Numbered from the stretch's first letter, positions 18,024-27,233 are shown. The stretch: 64,000 nt of DNA from Streptantibioticus ferralitis (GCF_029223525.1 NZ_JARHTQ010000016.1:1-64000); one strand, 5' to 3'. Notes: generated by a model from the letters alone, not told the origin. Program-made: numbers and translations.

Positions 18024-18971
18024 CTACGACGCCGCCGCCCGGCCGATCGCGCCGGCCGCCGCTCTGGCCGCGGGGGACGTGGCCAGGTATTCGACGGCCG
18101 CGCGCAGCGACCCTTCCTGAGAGGGATGGTACGACCGTCGCAGATACCGCGGGATGGCCGCGCCAAGCTCACGCCAGGAGGGCAGCAGGCCCTTCCTGAC
18201 CGCCTTGTTGTGCTCCCGCAGGGTGTACGGCAGGGTGCCGCGCAACTGGGGGTCGTGACGTATCAGGTACGCCGCGCCGACCCCCCACAGCCACAGCAGG
18301 ACCGGCGCGGTGATGGCCATGCCCTCGATACGTCGGGCGTAGCGCGGCAGGCCGGTGCCGCCGGTGTGCTGGTACATGTCGAAGGCGACCGCGCGGTGCT
18401 CGACCTCCTCCGCGCCGTGCCACCGCAGCAGGTCGAGCATCACCTCGTCCGGCTCCGCCCGCTCCAGGCCCTCGGCGCGCAGTATCCAGTCGCCGAGGAC
18501 GGCGGTGAACTGCTCTATCGCGGCGATCAGCGACAGCCGGAAACGCAGCCACTCGCGCGGCGCGACCGGTAGCCAGGCGGGCGGGCGTTCACCGAGCAGC
18601 ACATCGAACATCCAGTCCACGTGCCTGGTGTACTCACTGGTGTCCAGGCCCTGCTCGGCCAAGTGGTCGAGAACATAGGAGTGTTGGACGCTGTGGGTGG
18701 CCTCCTGGCCCATGAAGCCCTTGACGTCCTTGAGCAGTTCGGGATCAGTGACCAGGGGCAGTGCCTCCTTGAAGACCTTGACGAACCATCGCTCTCCGGC
18801 GGGGAGCAGCAGGTGCAGCACGTTGATGACATGGGTCGCGGTGGGCTCGTCCGGTATCCAGTGCAGCGGGGTGCGCTGCCAGTCGAAGGAGACGCGGCGC
18901 GGCCTGATGGAGTGCGCGGACGGAGACGACGTGGTCGAGGCGGGGCTCGGGGCCGGGTCCGGGGTGTCCAT
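18024..18971 (-). CDS. PF10118-type predicted metal-dependent hydrolase
   Basis: 315 residues from ATG 18971 (GAAGGAAG upstream). After a ~35-residue disordered start comes a helical domain with VKGFMGQEATHSVQH and, later, LRWHGAEEVEHRAVAFDMYQ. These ExxH and EExxH elements are the presumed metal ligands of the predicted metal-dependent hydrolase family (ferritin-like helical bundle). A hydrophobic stretch ITAPVLLWLWGVGAAYL follows. The reaction catalysed by this family is not established. The gene is 38 bases downstream of the alpha/beta-hydrolase/SDR fusion gene on the same strand, suggesting a shared lipid or xenobiotic pathway. Confidence 0.8.
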   Translation of the reverse strand: MDTPDPAPSPASTTSSPSAHSIRPRRVSFDWQRTPLHWIPDEPTATHVINVLHLLLPAGERWFVKVFKEALPLVTDPELLKDVKGFMGQEATHSVQHSYVLDHLAEQGLDTSEYTRHVDWMFDVLLGERPPAWLPVAPREWLRFRLSLIAAIEQFTAVLGDWILRAEGLERAEPDEVMLDLLRWHGAEEVEHRAVAFDMYQHTGGTGLPRYARRIEGMAITAPVLLWLWGVGAAYLIRHDPQLRGTLPYTLREHNKAVRKGLLPSWRELGAAIPRYLRRSYHPSQEGSLRAAVEYLATSPAARAAAGAIGRAAAS

Positions 18972-19009
18972 GGGCGGTGCTTCCTTCTGGCTGAGGCTGG
19001 GGTGCTGGG

Positions 19010-20857
19010 CTACAGGGGCGGGTCGATCCGGGCCATCGCCCGCAGGGCCTTGGGCGACAGCCGGGCGAGCAGTTGGGCACCGCGCGCTTCTGGCGTCACC
19101 GGCACCACAGCCGCATTGCGCAGCACGGCGCCCAGGACGGCGTCGGCGACCTTCTCCGGCGGGTAGTTGCGTATGCGGTACAGCCGGGAGGACCTGGCGC
19201 GCAGGCGCTCCTGCTCGCTGTCCGAGACACCGGCGAAGCGCGCCGTGGCGGTGATGTTGGTGTTGACCAGGCCGGGGCAGATGGCGGTCACCCCGATGTC
19301 GTGCGCGGACAGCTCGGCGCGCAGGCACTCGCTGAGCATGAGTACGGCGGCCTTCGAGGTGCTGTAGGCGGGCAGCGCGCGAGAAGGCTGATAGGCCGCC
19401 GCGGAGGCGGTGTTGACGATGTGGCCGCCCTGACCGCGGTCGACCATCTGCTGGGCGAAGAGTCGGCAGCCGTGGATGACCCCCCACAGATTGACGTCGA
19501 GCACCTTGCGCCAGTCCTCGGTGGAGGTGTCGAGGAACGAGCCGGACAGGCCGATCCCCGCGTTGTTCACCAGCACGTCCACGACGCCGTACTCGGCGGC
19601 GACCCGGGCGGCGAGCTTCTCCATCGCCTGCTCGTCGGAGACGTCCGCGGTCTCGGCCCATGCGTCCGGTGCGCCCACCAGCCGTGACAGCTCCGCGGTT
19701 CTGCCCGCGGCCTCGGCGTCCCGGTCGACGGCGATGACGCACGCCCCCGCCTCGGCGAACGCGAAGGACGTGGCGCGGCCTATGCCACTGCCCGCACCCG
19801 TCACCAGCACGAGCTGCCCGGCGAACCGCTCCGCGTAGGCCGCCTTGTCGCGGGCGGACCTCGTCGCTGGTCTGCCGCTCCGCGCCCTGCGCGGTGAGCC
19901 GCCCGCCCCGGACCCTGCCCTGACCGCGCCGTTGGCCGCCGTGCTGGCCGACGGCCCTGCGCCGTCCTCGTGGGTGGTCACGAACTCGCTGATCCACTCG
20001 GCCAACTGGTCTGGTCTGGTGCGCGGCACCCAGTGCTTGGTGGGCAGTGTCCTGCGACGCAGCCCGGGTGCCCAGCGCTCCAGGTCGTCGTACAGCCGCG
20101 GTGACAGGAACGGATCGCCGATCGGGGTGATGAGCTGGACCGGGACATGGGCGTAGGAGTCGTCGCGGGGGTGGCGCAGCCGGGGGCGCACGTTGTCCCG
20201 GTAGAGCCAGGTGCCGTGTGCGGCGTCCTGCGGTAGCGAGTCCGTGGGGTAAGCGCCCGGATCGAGCCGCTCCGCACGGGCCAGGAGCTTCGGCCACTGT
20301 CTGCCGAGCGTTCCCCGCCAGGCCAACTCCGGTAGGACGGGCGTGTGGAGTGCGTAGACGTACCACGACTTCGCGCCCTGGCCGAGTAGTTGGGCCGTAC
20401 CGCGCGGGGTGGGGCGTTTCAGGCGTTGCTTGATCCAGTGGCCGAAGTGGTCGAGTGACGGTCCGGAGATGGAGGTGAACGAGGCCATCCGGCCTTCGGT
20501 GCGGCCGACGATGGCGAACTCCCAGCCCTGTACGGATCCCCAGTCATGGCCGACGAGGTGCACCGGACGGTCGGGGCTGACCGCGTCCGCCACCGCCAGG
20601 AAGTCATCGGTCAGCTTCTCCAGCCGGAAGCCGCCGCGCAGCGGTGTCGGCGCAGAGGACCGGCCGTGCCCCCGCACGTCGTACAGCACCACATGGAAGC
20701 GGTCGGCCAGCCGCTCGGCGACCGGGTTCCACACCTCCTTGCTGTCCGGATAGCCGTGCACCAGGACGATGGTCGGGTGCGCGGTGGCCCCGTACTCGAC
20801 GGTGCACAGCTCGATGTCGCCCGAGCGCACCAGGCGCTCGCGTGGCTCGGATGTCAT
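19010..20857 (-). CDS. EphD-like fusion: alpha/beta hydrolase (epoxide hydrolase type) plus short-chain dehydrogenase
   Basis: 615 residues from ATG 20857, preceded by GGGGGAAG. Residues ~1-290: alpha/beta hydrolase with VLVHGYPDSKEVW (oxyanion HG), HLVGHDWGSVQGWE in which Asp is the nucleophile as in epoxide hydrolases and haloalkane dehalogenases, and a late PTKHWVPR with the catalytic His. Residues ~335-615: SDR with TGAGSGIGRA cofactor site, NNAGIGLSG, and the YSTSKAA Tyr/Lys pair. The same domain order is known from mycobacterial EphD. One protein could open an epoxide and oxidise or reduce the product. ATGA overlap with the upstream M24 gene shows translational coupling. Confidence 0.88.
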   Translation of the reverse strand: MTSEPRERLVRSGDIELCTVEYGATAHPTIVLVHGYPDSKEVWNPVAERLADRFHVVLYDVRGHGRSSAPTPLRGGFRLEKLTDDFLAVADAVSPDRPVHLVGHDWGSVQGWEFAIVGRTEGRMASFTSISGPSLDHFGHWIKQRLKRPTPRGTAQLLGQGAKSWYVYALHTPVLPELAWRGTLGRQWPKLLARAERLDPGAYPTDSLPQDAAHGTWLYRDNVRPRLRHPRDDSYAHVPVQLITPIGDPFLSPRLYDDLERWAPGLRRRTLPTKHWVPRTRPDQLAEWISEFVTTHEDGAGPSASTAANGAVRAGSGAGGSPRRARSGRPATRSARDKAAYAERFAGQLVLVTGAGSGIGRATSFAFAEAGACVIAVDRDAEAAGRTAELSRLVGAPDAWAETADVSDEQAMEKLAARVAAEYGVVDVLVNNAGIGLSGSFLDTSTEDWRKVLDVNLWGVIHGCRLFAQQMVDRGQGGHIVNTASAAAYQPSRALPAYSTSKAAVLMLSECLRAELSAHDIGVTAICPGLVNTNITATARFAGVSDSEQERLRARSSRLYRIRNYPPEKVADAVLGAVLRNAAVVPVTPEARGAQLLARLSPKALRAMARIDPPL

Positions 20858-21711
20858 GCTTCCCCCTTCGTGGTCGCGAACAGCCCGGCTTCCTTCCACC
20901 GCTTCACATGCGGGAGTTCGTCGTCGAGCCAGAACGCGCTCTCCTCGGGGTCGGCCGAGTCGGTGACGACGAGGATCTCCTCGAACTTCGCGCCGGTACC
21001 CCGGAACCCCAGATGCGGTTCAACTGCCCACAGCCCCGGGTGCGGTGGATGGTCCGACATCCGATAGCGGCTCCACAGCGGTGACCAGCCGTCCCGGTGG
21101 CCGTGCAGCGCGTCCTTGGCCAGGCCGCGCAGGCTCTGGGTGCCGAACCCGGCGATATGCGGTGACCAGCGGCGTTCCCTGACCCGGTCGACCTTGTGCG
21201 CGATCACCCCGAAGGGATAGGCGCGGTGCCGGTTCTCGTACCCCTGCCTGCCCATCAGCCGGTCGACGTCCTCGTATATATGCCGCAGCGAACGCCGCTG
21301 CCTGACCTGGTGCAGGATGAATTCGCGGTGCTCGCGAAGGTCGGTCATCAGCCGGTCGTGCAGCGGGTTGGGGCCGAGGCTGCCCGAATACCCGATGTCG
21401 GCGGTGAATCCGCCGTGGACCGGCGCCATGTCGAGGATGAAGGGCATCCCCGGCTCCAGCGGGCGGTTGGTGGGGAAGAACTGCGTCGGCAGCTTGAACC
21501 CGGCGAACGCCGTGCGGTCGCCGAACCAGGCGAACGGCAGATGGAACCAGTCCCGCACGCCGCGCTCGACCGCTTCGGTGCGCATCGCACGCGCCGCCTC
21601 CCGTTCGGTCGTTCCCGGTCTGAGCTGGGCGGCCACCGTCTCCGCGCACTCGTACGCGAGCCTTTGCACCGCCTGGAAGCCGTGCAGCTCCGCTGAAAGT
21701 CCCCCTGCCAT
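20854..21711 (-). CDS. M24-family (creatinase/aminopeptidase-fold) hydrolase
   Basis: 285 residues from ATG 21711. The pita-bread metallopeptidase fold is shown by ILDMAPVHGGFTADIGYSG (two Asp ligands), FGVIAHKV (His), GLWAVEPHLG (Glu) and GAKFEEILVV (Glu), so all five metal ligands are present. It lacks the N-terminal prolidase domain and is shorter than aminopeptidase P. Substrate unknown; family members include methionine and proline peptidases, creatinase and decarboxylase-like enzymes. It is the first gene of the minus-strand operon with the EphD-like fusion (4-base overlap). Confidence 0.83.
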   Translation of the reverse strand: MAGGLSAELHGFQAVQRLAYECAETVAAQLRPGTTEREAARAMRTEAVERGVRDWFHLPFAWFGDRTAFAGFKLPTQFFPTNRPLEPGMPFILDMAPVHGGFTADIGYSGSLGPNPLHDRLMTDLREHREFILHQVRQRRSLRHIYEDVDRLMGRQGYENRHRAYPFGVIAHKVDRVRERRWSPHIAGFGTQSLRGLAKDALHGHRDGWSPLWSRYRMSDHPPHPGLWAVEPHLGFRGTGAKFEEILVVTDSADPEESAFWLDDELPHVKRWKEAGLFATTKGEA

Positions 21712-21783
21712 GGCCGCCCTCCCATCCCCTCAGCCGTCCCGCGGCGAACCGATCGCCCCCGCCGCCTGCCCGTACGAAACTGA

Positions 21784-21820
21784 CATCAATGAATGTGACA
21801 ACGCTTGATGGCCGAGTCAA
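21784..21820. promoter_or_regulatory. Dyad and -35-like element upstream of the M24/EphD operon
   Basis: CATCAA (21784-21789) and TTGATG (21805-21810) form an inverted repeat with 15 bases between, and TTGACT on the minus strand (21815-21820) could be the -35 element of the operon starting at 21711. A dyad just downstream of a -35 is the arrangement used by MerR regulators, and a MerR gene lies at the end of this gene block. The remainder of the 312-base gap (21712-22023) shows no gene; it also carries the promoter of the ABC operon. Confidence 0.45.
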
Positions 21821-22023
21821 GAGGCATGCACCGACCTGTGGACAACTCGGCCGGTGTGGACAACCCGGTCACCCCCAGGACGGAAATCGCGGGGCCCGGC
21901 CGACCCTGAGGTCCGGTAATCCGCAGGTCGCTCATCCCCTACGTGGGGTCAGCCTGCAGGACTACGCCAAGCCGACCCCCGGGAGTGACGACGGATGTCG
22001 GTAGCTGCCCCTACCGTCGAATC

Positions 22024-22971
22024 GTGACTGTGATCGAGACCGAGAGCCTGACCAAGCGGTACCCGCGGGTGACCGCGCTGGACCGGCTGACCGTGGGCAT
22101 CCAGCCGGGTGTGACCGGGCTGGTGGGCGCCAACGGGGCCGGTAAATCCACCCTGATCAAGATCCTGCTCGGGCTGTCCCCGGCGACCGAGGGCACCGCC
22201 GCGGTGCTCGGCCTCGACGTGGCCACCGAGGGCCCGAGGATCAGGGCGCTCGTCGGCTACATGCCGGAGCACGACTGCCTGCCGCCCGATGTGTCGGCGA
22301 CCGAGTTCGTCGTACACATGGCCCGGATGGCAGGGCTCCCGGCCACGGCCGCCCGCGAGCGCACCGCCGACACGCTGCGCCACGTCGGCCTGTACGAGGA
22401 GCGGTACCGGCCGATCGGCGGCTACTCGACGGGCATGAAGCAGCGGGTGAAGCTCGCCCAGGCGCTGGTCCACGACCCGAAGCTGGTGCTGCTCGACGAG
22501 CCGACCAACGGCCTTGACCCGGTCGGCCGGGACGAGATGCTCGCCCTGATCCGCCGGGTACACATCGACTTCGGAATCTCGGTCCTCGTCACCTCCCATC
22601 TGCTGGGCGAGTTGGAGCGCACCAGCGACCAGATCGTCGTCATCGACGGCGGGAAGCTGCTGCGCGCCTCCTCCACAACGGACTTCACGCAGGCCACGGC
22701 CTCGCTCGCGGTCGAGGTCACGGACACCGACCAGCACCCGGACGGGACCCGCGCCGCGCTCGACGCGTTCACCGTCGCCGGGCTGACCGTGCACGCCGAC
22801 GGCCATCTCCTGCTCGTCGACATAGCCGACGAGTCGACGTACGACACCGTCCGGGACGCGGTCGCCGCGCTGGGCCTCGGCCTGATCCGGATGGAACAGC
22901 GCCGCCACCGCATCGCCGAGATCTTCAAGAGCAACCAGGACAAGGAAGGAGGCAGCCGCGATGCCGCCTGA
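22024..22971 (+). CDS. ABC-2 exporter ATPase, first of two
   Basis: 315 residues from GTG 22024 (a second GTG two codons later is possible). Walker A GANGAGKSTL, Q-loop region GYMPEHDCLPPDV, signature YSTGMKQRVKLAQAL, Walker B LVLLDEPTNGLDP, switch His in TSHLL. The ~90-residue C-terminal extension is typical of CcmA/NatA-type ATPases serving ABC-2 permeases. The gene overlaps the following permease by 11 bases. Cargo is unknown; two ATPase-permease pairs in one operon suggest one heteromeric exporter or two related ones. Confidence 0.9.
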   Translation: MTVIETESLTKRYPRVTALDRLTVGIQPGVTGLVGANGAGKSTLIKILLGLSPATEGTAAVLGLDVATEGPRIRALVGYMPEHDCLPPDVSATEFVVHMARMAGLPATAARERTADTLRHVGLYEERYRPIGGYSTGMKQRVKLAQALVHDPKLVLLDEPTNGLDPVGRDEMLALIRRVHIDFGISVLVTSHLLGELERTSDQIVVIDGGKLLRASSTTDFTQATASLAVEVTDTDQHPDGTRAALDAFTVAGLTVHADGHLLLVDIADESTYDTVRDAVAALGLGLIRMEQRRHRIAEIFKSNQDKEGGSRDAA

Positions 22972-23887
22972 GCCGACCGCAGCAGTGGCGGCAGCGACCG
23001 CTCCCGCCGACAACTCCCGTATCCACGACATCGGTTACCGGCACTACGACGGCACCCGCCTGGACCGCTCGTACATCCGCCGCTCGCTGTTCACCCAGAG
23101 TCTGCGCGGCGCGTACGGGCTCGGCAGGTCGGCGAAGTCCAAGGTCCTGCCGATGATCCTGTTCGCGGTGATGTGCCTGCCCGCGGGCATCATCGACGCG
23201 GTCACCGTCTACACCCACATGACCAAGCTCCCGCTGGAGTACACGCGGTACGCGCTGTACCTCCAGGCGGTCATCGGTCTGTTCCTCGCCGCCCAGGCGC
23301 CCCAGTCCGTCTCCCGCGACCTGCGGTTCAAGACGGTTTCCCTCTACTTCTCACGGCCCATGGAACGCATCGACTACGTCATAGCGAAGTACGGGGCGAT
23401 GGCCGCGGCCCTGTTCATCCTCACCGCCGCGCCGCTGGTGATCCTCTACGCGGGCGCGCTGCTGGCGAAGCTCGACTTCGCCACGCAGACCGCGGGCTTC
23501 GGCAAGGGCCTGCTGGCCGCGGCGCTGCTGTCGCTGCTGTTCGGCGGCATCGGGCTGGTGCTGGCCGCGCTCACCCCGCGCCGTGGCTTCGGGGTGGCGG
23601 CGGTGATCGCGGCGTTCACCATCTCGTATGGCGCGGTGACGAGCGTGCAGGGCGTCGCCTACCAGCAGGGCGACCACGCCGCGATCGGCTGGCTGGGCCT
23701 GTTCTCCCCGGTGACCCTGATCGACGGGGTGCAGACCTGGTGGCTGGGTGCGCGCTCCGCGTTCGTGGGCAACTACGGCCCGCCCAACGCCGTTGCCGGA
23801 ACGCTCTATCTGCTCGTTGTGCTCGGCCTGATAGCCGGCTCGTTCGCCCTACTGATGCGCCGCTACCGAAAGGTCGGGCTGGGATGA
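22961..23887 (+). CDS. ABC-2 exporter permease, first of two
   Basis: 308 residues. A soluble N-terminus with RIHDIGYRHYDGTRLDRSYIRRSLFTQSLRGAYGLGRS leads into about six membrane segments, e.g. VLPMILFAVMCLPAGIIDAV and GLLAAALLSLLFGGIGLVLAA. (The N-terminal block spans about residues 19-57.) A short cytosolic motif SRDLRFKTVSLYFSRP, common in such permeases, follows the second helix. It overlaps the ATPase before it by 11 bases and the next ATPase by 4 (ATGA), so the four genes are translated as a unit. Confidence 0.87.
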   Translation: MPPEPTAAVAAATAPADNSRIHDIGYRHYDGTRLDRSYIRRSLFTQSLRGAYGLGRSAKSKVLPMILFAVMCLPAGIIDAVTVYTHMTKLPLEYTRYALYLQAVIGLFLAAQAPQSVSRDLRFKTVSLYFSRPMERIDYVIAKYGAMAAALFILTAAPLVILYAGALLAKLDFATQTAGFGKGLLAAALLSLLFGGIGLVLAALTPRRGFGVAAVIAAFTISYGAVTSVQGVAYQQGDHAAIGWLGLFSPVTLIDGVQTWWLGARSAFVGNYGPPNAVAGTLYLLVVLGLIAGSFALLMRRYRKVGLG

Positions 23888-24807
23888 CCACCGTCACGAT
23901 CGACAATGTCTCGCGCTGGTTCGGGAACGTCGTCGCCGTCAACGACGTCACGATGACGATCGGCCCCGGTGTGACCGGGCTGCTGGGCCCCAACGGCGCC
24001 GGAAAGTCCACGCTGATCAACATGATGGGCGGCTTCCTCGCCCCGTCGACGGGCAGTGTCACGCTCGACGGGCAGACCATCTGGCGCAACGAGCAGGCGT
24101 ACCGCCACATCGGCATCGTGCCCGAGCGCGAGTCGATGTACGACTTCCTCACCGGTGCCGAATTCGTGCTGGCCAACGCCGAGTTGCACGGTCTGCCCGA
24201 TCCGGGGGCCGCGGCGCGCAAGGCGCTGGCCACGGTGGAGATGGAGTACGCGCAGGGCCGCCGTATCGACACCTACAGCAAGGGCATGCGGCAGCGGGTC
24301 AAGATGGCCTCCGCCCTGGTCCATGAGCCGTCCGTGCTGCTGCTGGACGAGCCGTTCAACGGGATGGACCCACGGCAGCGGCTCCAACTGATGGACCTGC
24401 TGCGACAGATGGGCGCCGACGGTCGGACCGTGCTGTTCTCCTCGCACATCCTGGAGGAGGTCGAGCAGCTCGCCCACCACATCGAGGTGATCGTGGCCGG
24501 GCGGCATGCGGCGTCCGGTGACTTCCGCAAGATCCGCCGACTGATGACCGACCGTCCGCACCGCTATCTGGTGCGGTCCAGCGACGATCGCGCCCTGGCC
24601 GCGGCGCTGATCGCCGACGGCAGCACGACGGGGCTCGAACTCGGTGTGGAGGCAGGCCGCAGCGCGCTGCGCATCCAGGCCGTCGACTTCGCGCGCTTCA
24701 CCGAACTGCTGCCGCGCGTCGCCCGCGAGCACGGCATCCGGCTCTACGAGGTGTCGCCCTCCGACGAGTCGCTGGAAAGCGTCTTCTCCTACCTCGTAGC
24801 GGCATAG
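23884..24807 (+). CDS. ABC-2 exporter ATPase, second of two
   Basis: 307 residues from ATG 23884, overlapping the preceding stop. Walker A GPNGAGKSTL, signature YSKGMRQRVKMASAL, Walker B VLLLDEPFNGMDP, switch His in SSHIL. C-terminal ~90 residues end SPSDESLESVFSYLVAA, the usual tail of drug/lipid exporter ATPases. Only about a third of positions match the first ATPase by eye, so this is not a recent duplication. Confidence 0.9.
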   Translation: MTTVTIDNVSRWFGNVVAVNDVTMTIGPGVTGLLGPNGAGKSTLINMMGGFLAPSTGSVTLDGQTIWRNEQAYRHIGIVPERESMYDFLTGAEFVLANAELHGLPDPGAAARKALATVEMEYAQGRRIDTYSKGMRQRVKMASALVHEPSVLLLDEPFNGMDPRQRLQLMDLLRQMGADGRTVLFSSHILEEVEQLAHHIEVIVAGRHAASGDFRKIRRLMTDRPHRYLVRSSDDRALAAALIADGSTTGLELGVEAGRSALRIQAVDFARFTELLPRVAREHGIRLYEVSPSDESLESVFSYLVAA

Positions 24808-24819
24808 GGAGCGAACGAC

Positions 24820-25548
24820 ATGTCCACGGTGTACCACCCGACCGTCGCCCGGTTGACCTACCGGGCGCTGCTCGGCAGGCGCCGCGCGATGATCCTCTTC
24901 GCGTTGCCCCTGCTGCTGATCGTCATCTCCGTCGCGGTGCGGATGCTGACCGGCGCCGATGACTCCACCGCCCGCGAGGTGCTGTCCGGGTTCGCGCTGG
25001 CCACGATGGTCCCGCTGATCGGCGTGATCGCCGGTACCGGCGCGATCGGCCCGGAGATCGACGACGGCTCGATCGCCTATCTGCTGGCCAAGCCGGTGAA
25101 GCGGCCGACGATCATCCTCACCAAACTCCTTGTCGCCATGCTGGTCTCGGTCGGCTTCGCCGCCATACCGACGTTCGCGGCGGGCCTGATCCTCGACGGC
25201 AACAGCCAGCACCTCGCTGTCGGCTTCGCGGTCGCGGCGGCGGTCGCCTCGATCGCGTACAGCGCGATATTCCTGCTCCTCGGGGTCGTCACACGGCACG
25301 CGGTGGTGGCCGGTCTGGTCTACGCCCTGGTGTGGGAGTCGCTGATAGGCAACCTGGTGCCGGGCGCCCGTGCCCTGAGCGTTCAGCAGTGGGCGCTGGC
25401 GCTGGCGTCCAAGGTTGCCGACGGCGGCGCGGTCTCCTCCGACGTGGGGCTGCCGCTGGCGGTGGTCCTGCTGGTCGGTGTGACGCTGGTGGCGACCTGG
25501 TTCGCGGGCCGCAGGCTGCGGTCGCTGACGCTGGCGGGCGAGGAGTAA
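24820..25548 (+). CDS. ABC-2 exporter permease, second of two
   Basis: 242 residues from ATG 24820, 12 bases after the ATPase. Six hydrophobic segments, starting AMILFALPLLLIVISVAVRML. The motif GPEIDDGSIAYLLAKPVKRPTIILTK, split across residues ~70-95, is the hallmark of NosY/ABC-2 type permeases, in which a short cytosolic loop contacts the ATPase. Ends the four-gene exporter operon; the class IV aminotransferase follows after 17 bases and may be read from the same transcript. Confidence 0.87.
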   Translation: MSTVYHPTVARLTYRALLGRRRAMILFALPLLLIVISVAVRMLTGADDSTAREVLSGFALATMVPLIGVIAGTGAIGPEIDDGSIAYLLAKPVKRPTIILTKLLVAMLVSVGFAAIPTFAAGLILDGNSQHLAVGFAVAAAVASIAYSAIFLLLGVVTRHAVVAGLVYALVWESLIGNLVPGARALSVQQWALALASKVADGGAVSSDVGLPLAVVLLVGVTLVATWFAGRRLRSLTLAGEE

Positions 25549-25565
25549 GGCATACCCTGACGGGC

Positions 25566-26357
25566 GTGAAGACCTCGCCGACCACCTCACGGATCGAGAT
25601 CGACGGACACCCGGCCACCGTCGAGGAGTTGGGCTTCCTGGCCGGGTTCCCGTACGGCCACTTCACGGCCATGCAGGTGCGCGGCCGGCGGACGAGGGGC
25701 CTGGAGCTGCATCTGCGAAGGCTGGACGAAGCCTCGCGGGAGCTGTTCGGGGCCGGGCTGGACGGCGGCCGGGTGCGGGAGCTGGTACGGCATGCACTCG
25801 GCGACGACATCCCGGACGCTTCGGTACGGGTCTACGCCTTCCAGTCAGAGGCGGGACAGCCGCCGTCCGTGCTGGTCACGGTGAAGCCGCCAGCCGATGA
25901 CCCGACGGCGCCGCAGCGGCTGCGCTCGGTGCCGTATCTGCGGCCGGTCGCCCACATCAAGCACCTCGGCGGCTTCGGGCAGACGCACCACGAGCGGCAG
26001 GCGCAGCGCGAGGGATTCGACCATGCGCTGCTCACCGGGCCGGACGAGGTGGTGGCGGAGGGCGCGATCGCCAACATCGGGTTCTTCGCCGGGCCCACCG
26101 TGGTCTGGCCGGACGCGCCGATGCTGCACGGGATCACCATGCGGCTGATCGAGCGTGCGCTCGCCGAGCGCGGGACGCCTTCGCGGCGGGCGACGGTACG
26201 GCTCGGCGAAGTCGGCTCGTACGACGGGGCGTTCGTCAGCAACGCCAGGGGCATCGTCGCGGTCGGCCGGATCGATGAGGGGGACCTTCCGGTGGACAGC
26301 GAGCGGATGCGGGCGTTGACGGAGTTGTACGACTCCGTCGCCTGGGATGAGATCTAG
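25566..26357 (+). CDS. Class IV PLP aminotransferase (branched-chain / 4-amino-4-deoxychorismate lyase family)
   Basis: 263 residues from GTG 25566. The PLP lysine is in VAHIKHLGGFGQTHHERQ and the downstream DHALLTGPDEVVAEGAIANIGF is the conserved class IV block that in family members surrounds the cofactor phosphate. HGITMRLIE matches the typical PGITR element with changes. Family members transaminate branched-chain amino acids or D-alanine, or cleave aminodeoxychorismate; the sequence alone does not separate these here. It sits 17 bases after the exporter operon. Confidence 0.82.
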   Translation: MKTSPTTSRIEIDGHPATVEELGFLAGFPYGHFTAMQVRGRRTRGLELHLRRLDEASRELFGAGLDGGRVRELVRHALGDDIPDASVRVYAFQSEAGQPPSVLVTVKPPADDPTAPQRLRSVPYLRPVAHIKHLGGFGQTHHERQAQREGFDHALLTGPDEVVAEGAIANIGFFAGPTVVWPDAPMLHGITMRLIERALAERGTPSRRATVRLGEVGSYDGAFVSNARGIVAVGRIDEGDLPVDSERMRALTELYDSVAWDEI

Positions 26358-26428
26358 CCCTTCGGGCGGATCCTGGCGGGTTGCGGAGGGTTTGGCGTCG
26401 CCGGGCTGCGCCGTGGCAGCCTGAAAGG

Positions 26429-27175
26429 GTGAGTGGAGCGGAGCTGCGCGTGGTCGTCCCGGACGGCCTGCGGTTCTTCCTGGCGGTGCGGAACCGGACG
26501 GCGGCGACCGAGCCGTCGGGGCTGCGGGCGGCGGTCGACGGTACGTCGTCGCTCGGGCACATCGTCCAGTCCCTCGGTCTGCCGCTGACCGAGGTCGGTG
26601 GGCTCGACGTGGACGGCCGGGCGGTAGCGGACTCGTACCGGCCGCGCGGGGGAGAGCTGGTCCGGGTGCGCGCGGTGCGACGGCCGCAGGAGGTGGCGAA
26701 GGGGACGGTGCGGTTCGTACTGGACGTTCATCTGGGTGCGCTGGCGCGGCGGTTGCGGCTGGTGGGGCTGGACACCGCGTACCGCAACGACATGGACGAC
26801 GATGCCCTGATCACTCAGGCCAACGGCGAGCGCAGGGTGCTGCTCACGCAGGATCGCGGATTGCTGTTCCGTAGAAGCCTGTGGTGCGGGGCGTTCGTGC
26901 GCGGCTCGCGGCCCGATGCCCAACTCGCCGATGTCCTCGACCGGTTCGCCCCGCGGCTGGCGCCCTGGACCCGCTGCATGGCCTGCAACGGCGAGGTGGT
27001 GCCGGTCAGCAAGGACGAGGTCGAGCATCTGCTCCAGCCGGGGACGCGGCGTACGTACGACGCGTTCGTACGGTGCCTGGCCTGCGGGCAGGTCTACTGG
27101 CACGGCGCCCACCACGGCCGCCTCGATGCGATCGTGGCCTCGGCGACCCGGGATAGGGGTGTCGCCCAGGTGTGA
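26429..27175 (+). CDS. Mut7-C RNase-domain protein with ubiquitin-like N-terminus
   Basis: 248 residues from GTG 26429. Residues ~1-85 resemble the Mut7-C ubiquitin/ThiS-like domain (LRAAVDGTSSLGHIVQSLGLPLTEVG, VRVRAVRRP). Residues ~90-240 form the Mut7-C PIN-like nuclease domain: RFVLDVHLGALARRLRLVGLDT, DDDALITQAN, RRVLLTQDRGLLFRR, with the acidic residues expected of a PIN fold, then a zinc ribbon made of RCMACNGE and RCLACGQVYW. The family is a predicted RNase linked to RNA decay, but no bacterial substrate is established. Monocistronic by position. Confidence 0.85.
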   Translation: MSGAELRVVVPDGLRFFLAVRNRTAATEPSGLRAAVDGTSSLGHIVQSLGLPLTEVGGLDVDGRAVADSYRPRGGELVRVRAVRRPQEVAKGTVRFVLDVHLGALARRLRLVGLDTAYRNDMDDDALITQANGERRVLLTQDRGLLFRRSLWCGAFVRGSRPDAQLADVLDRFAPRLAPWTRCMACNGEVVPVSKDEVEHLLQPGTRRTYDAFVRCLACGQVYWHGAHHGRLDAIVASATRDRGVAQV

Positions 27176-27233
27176 ACGGTCGGAACGCGGGAAGGTGCCC
27201 TGCCCTAGGACGACCAGGAGCGGGGAGAGCGAC

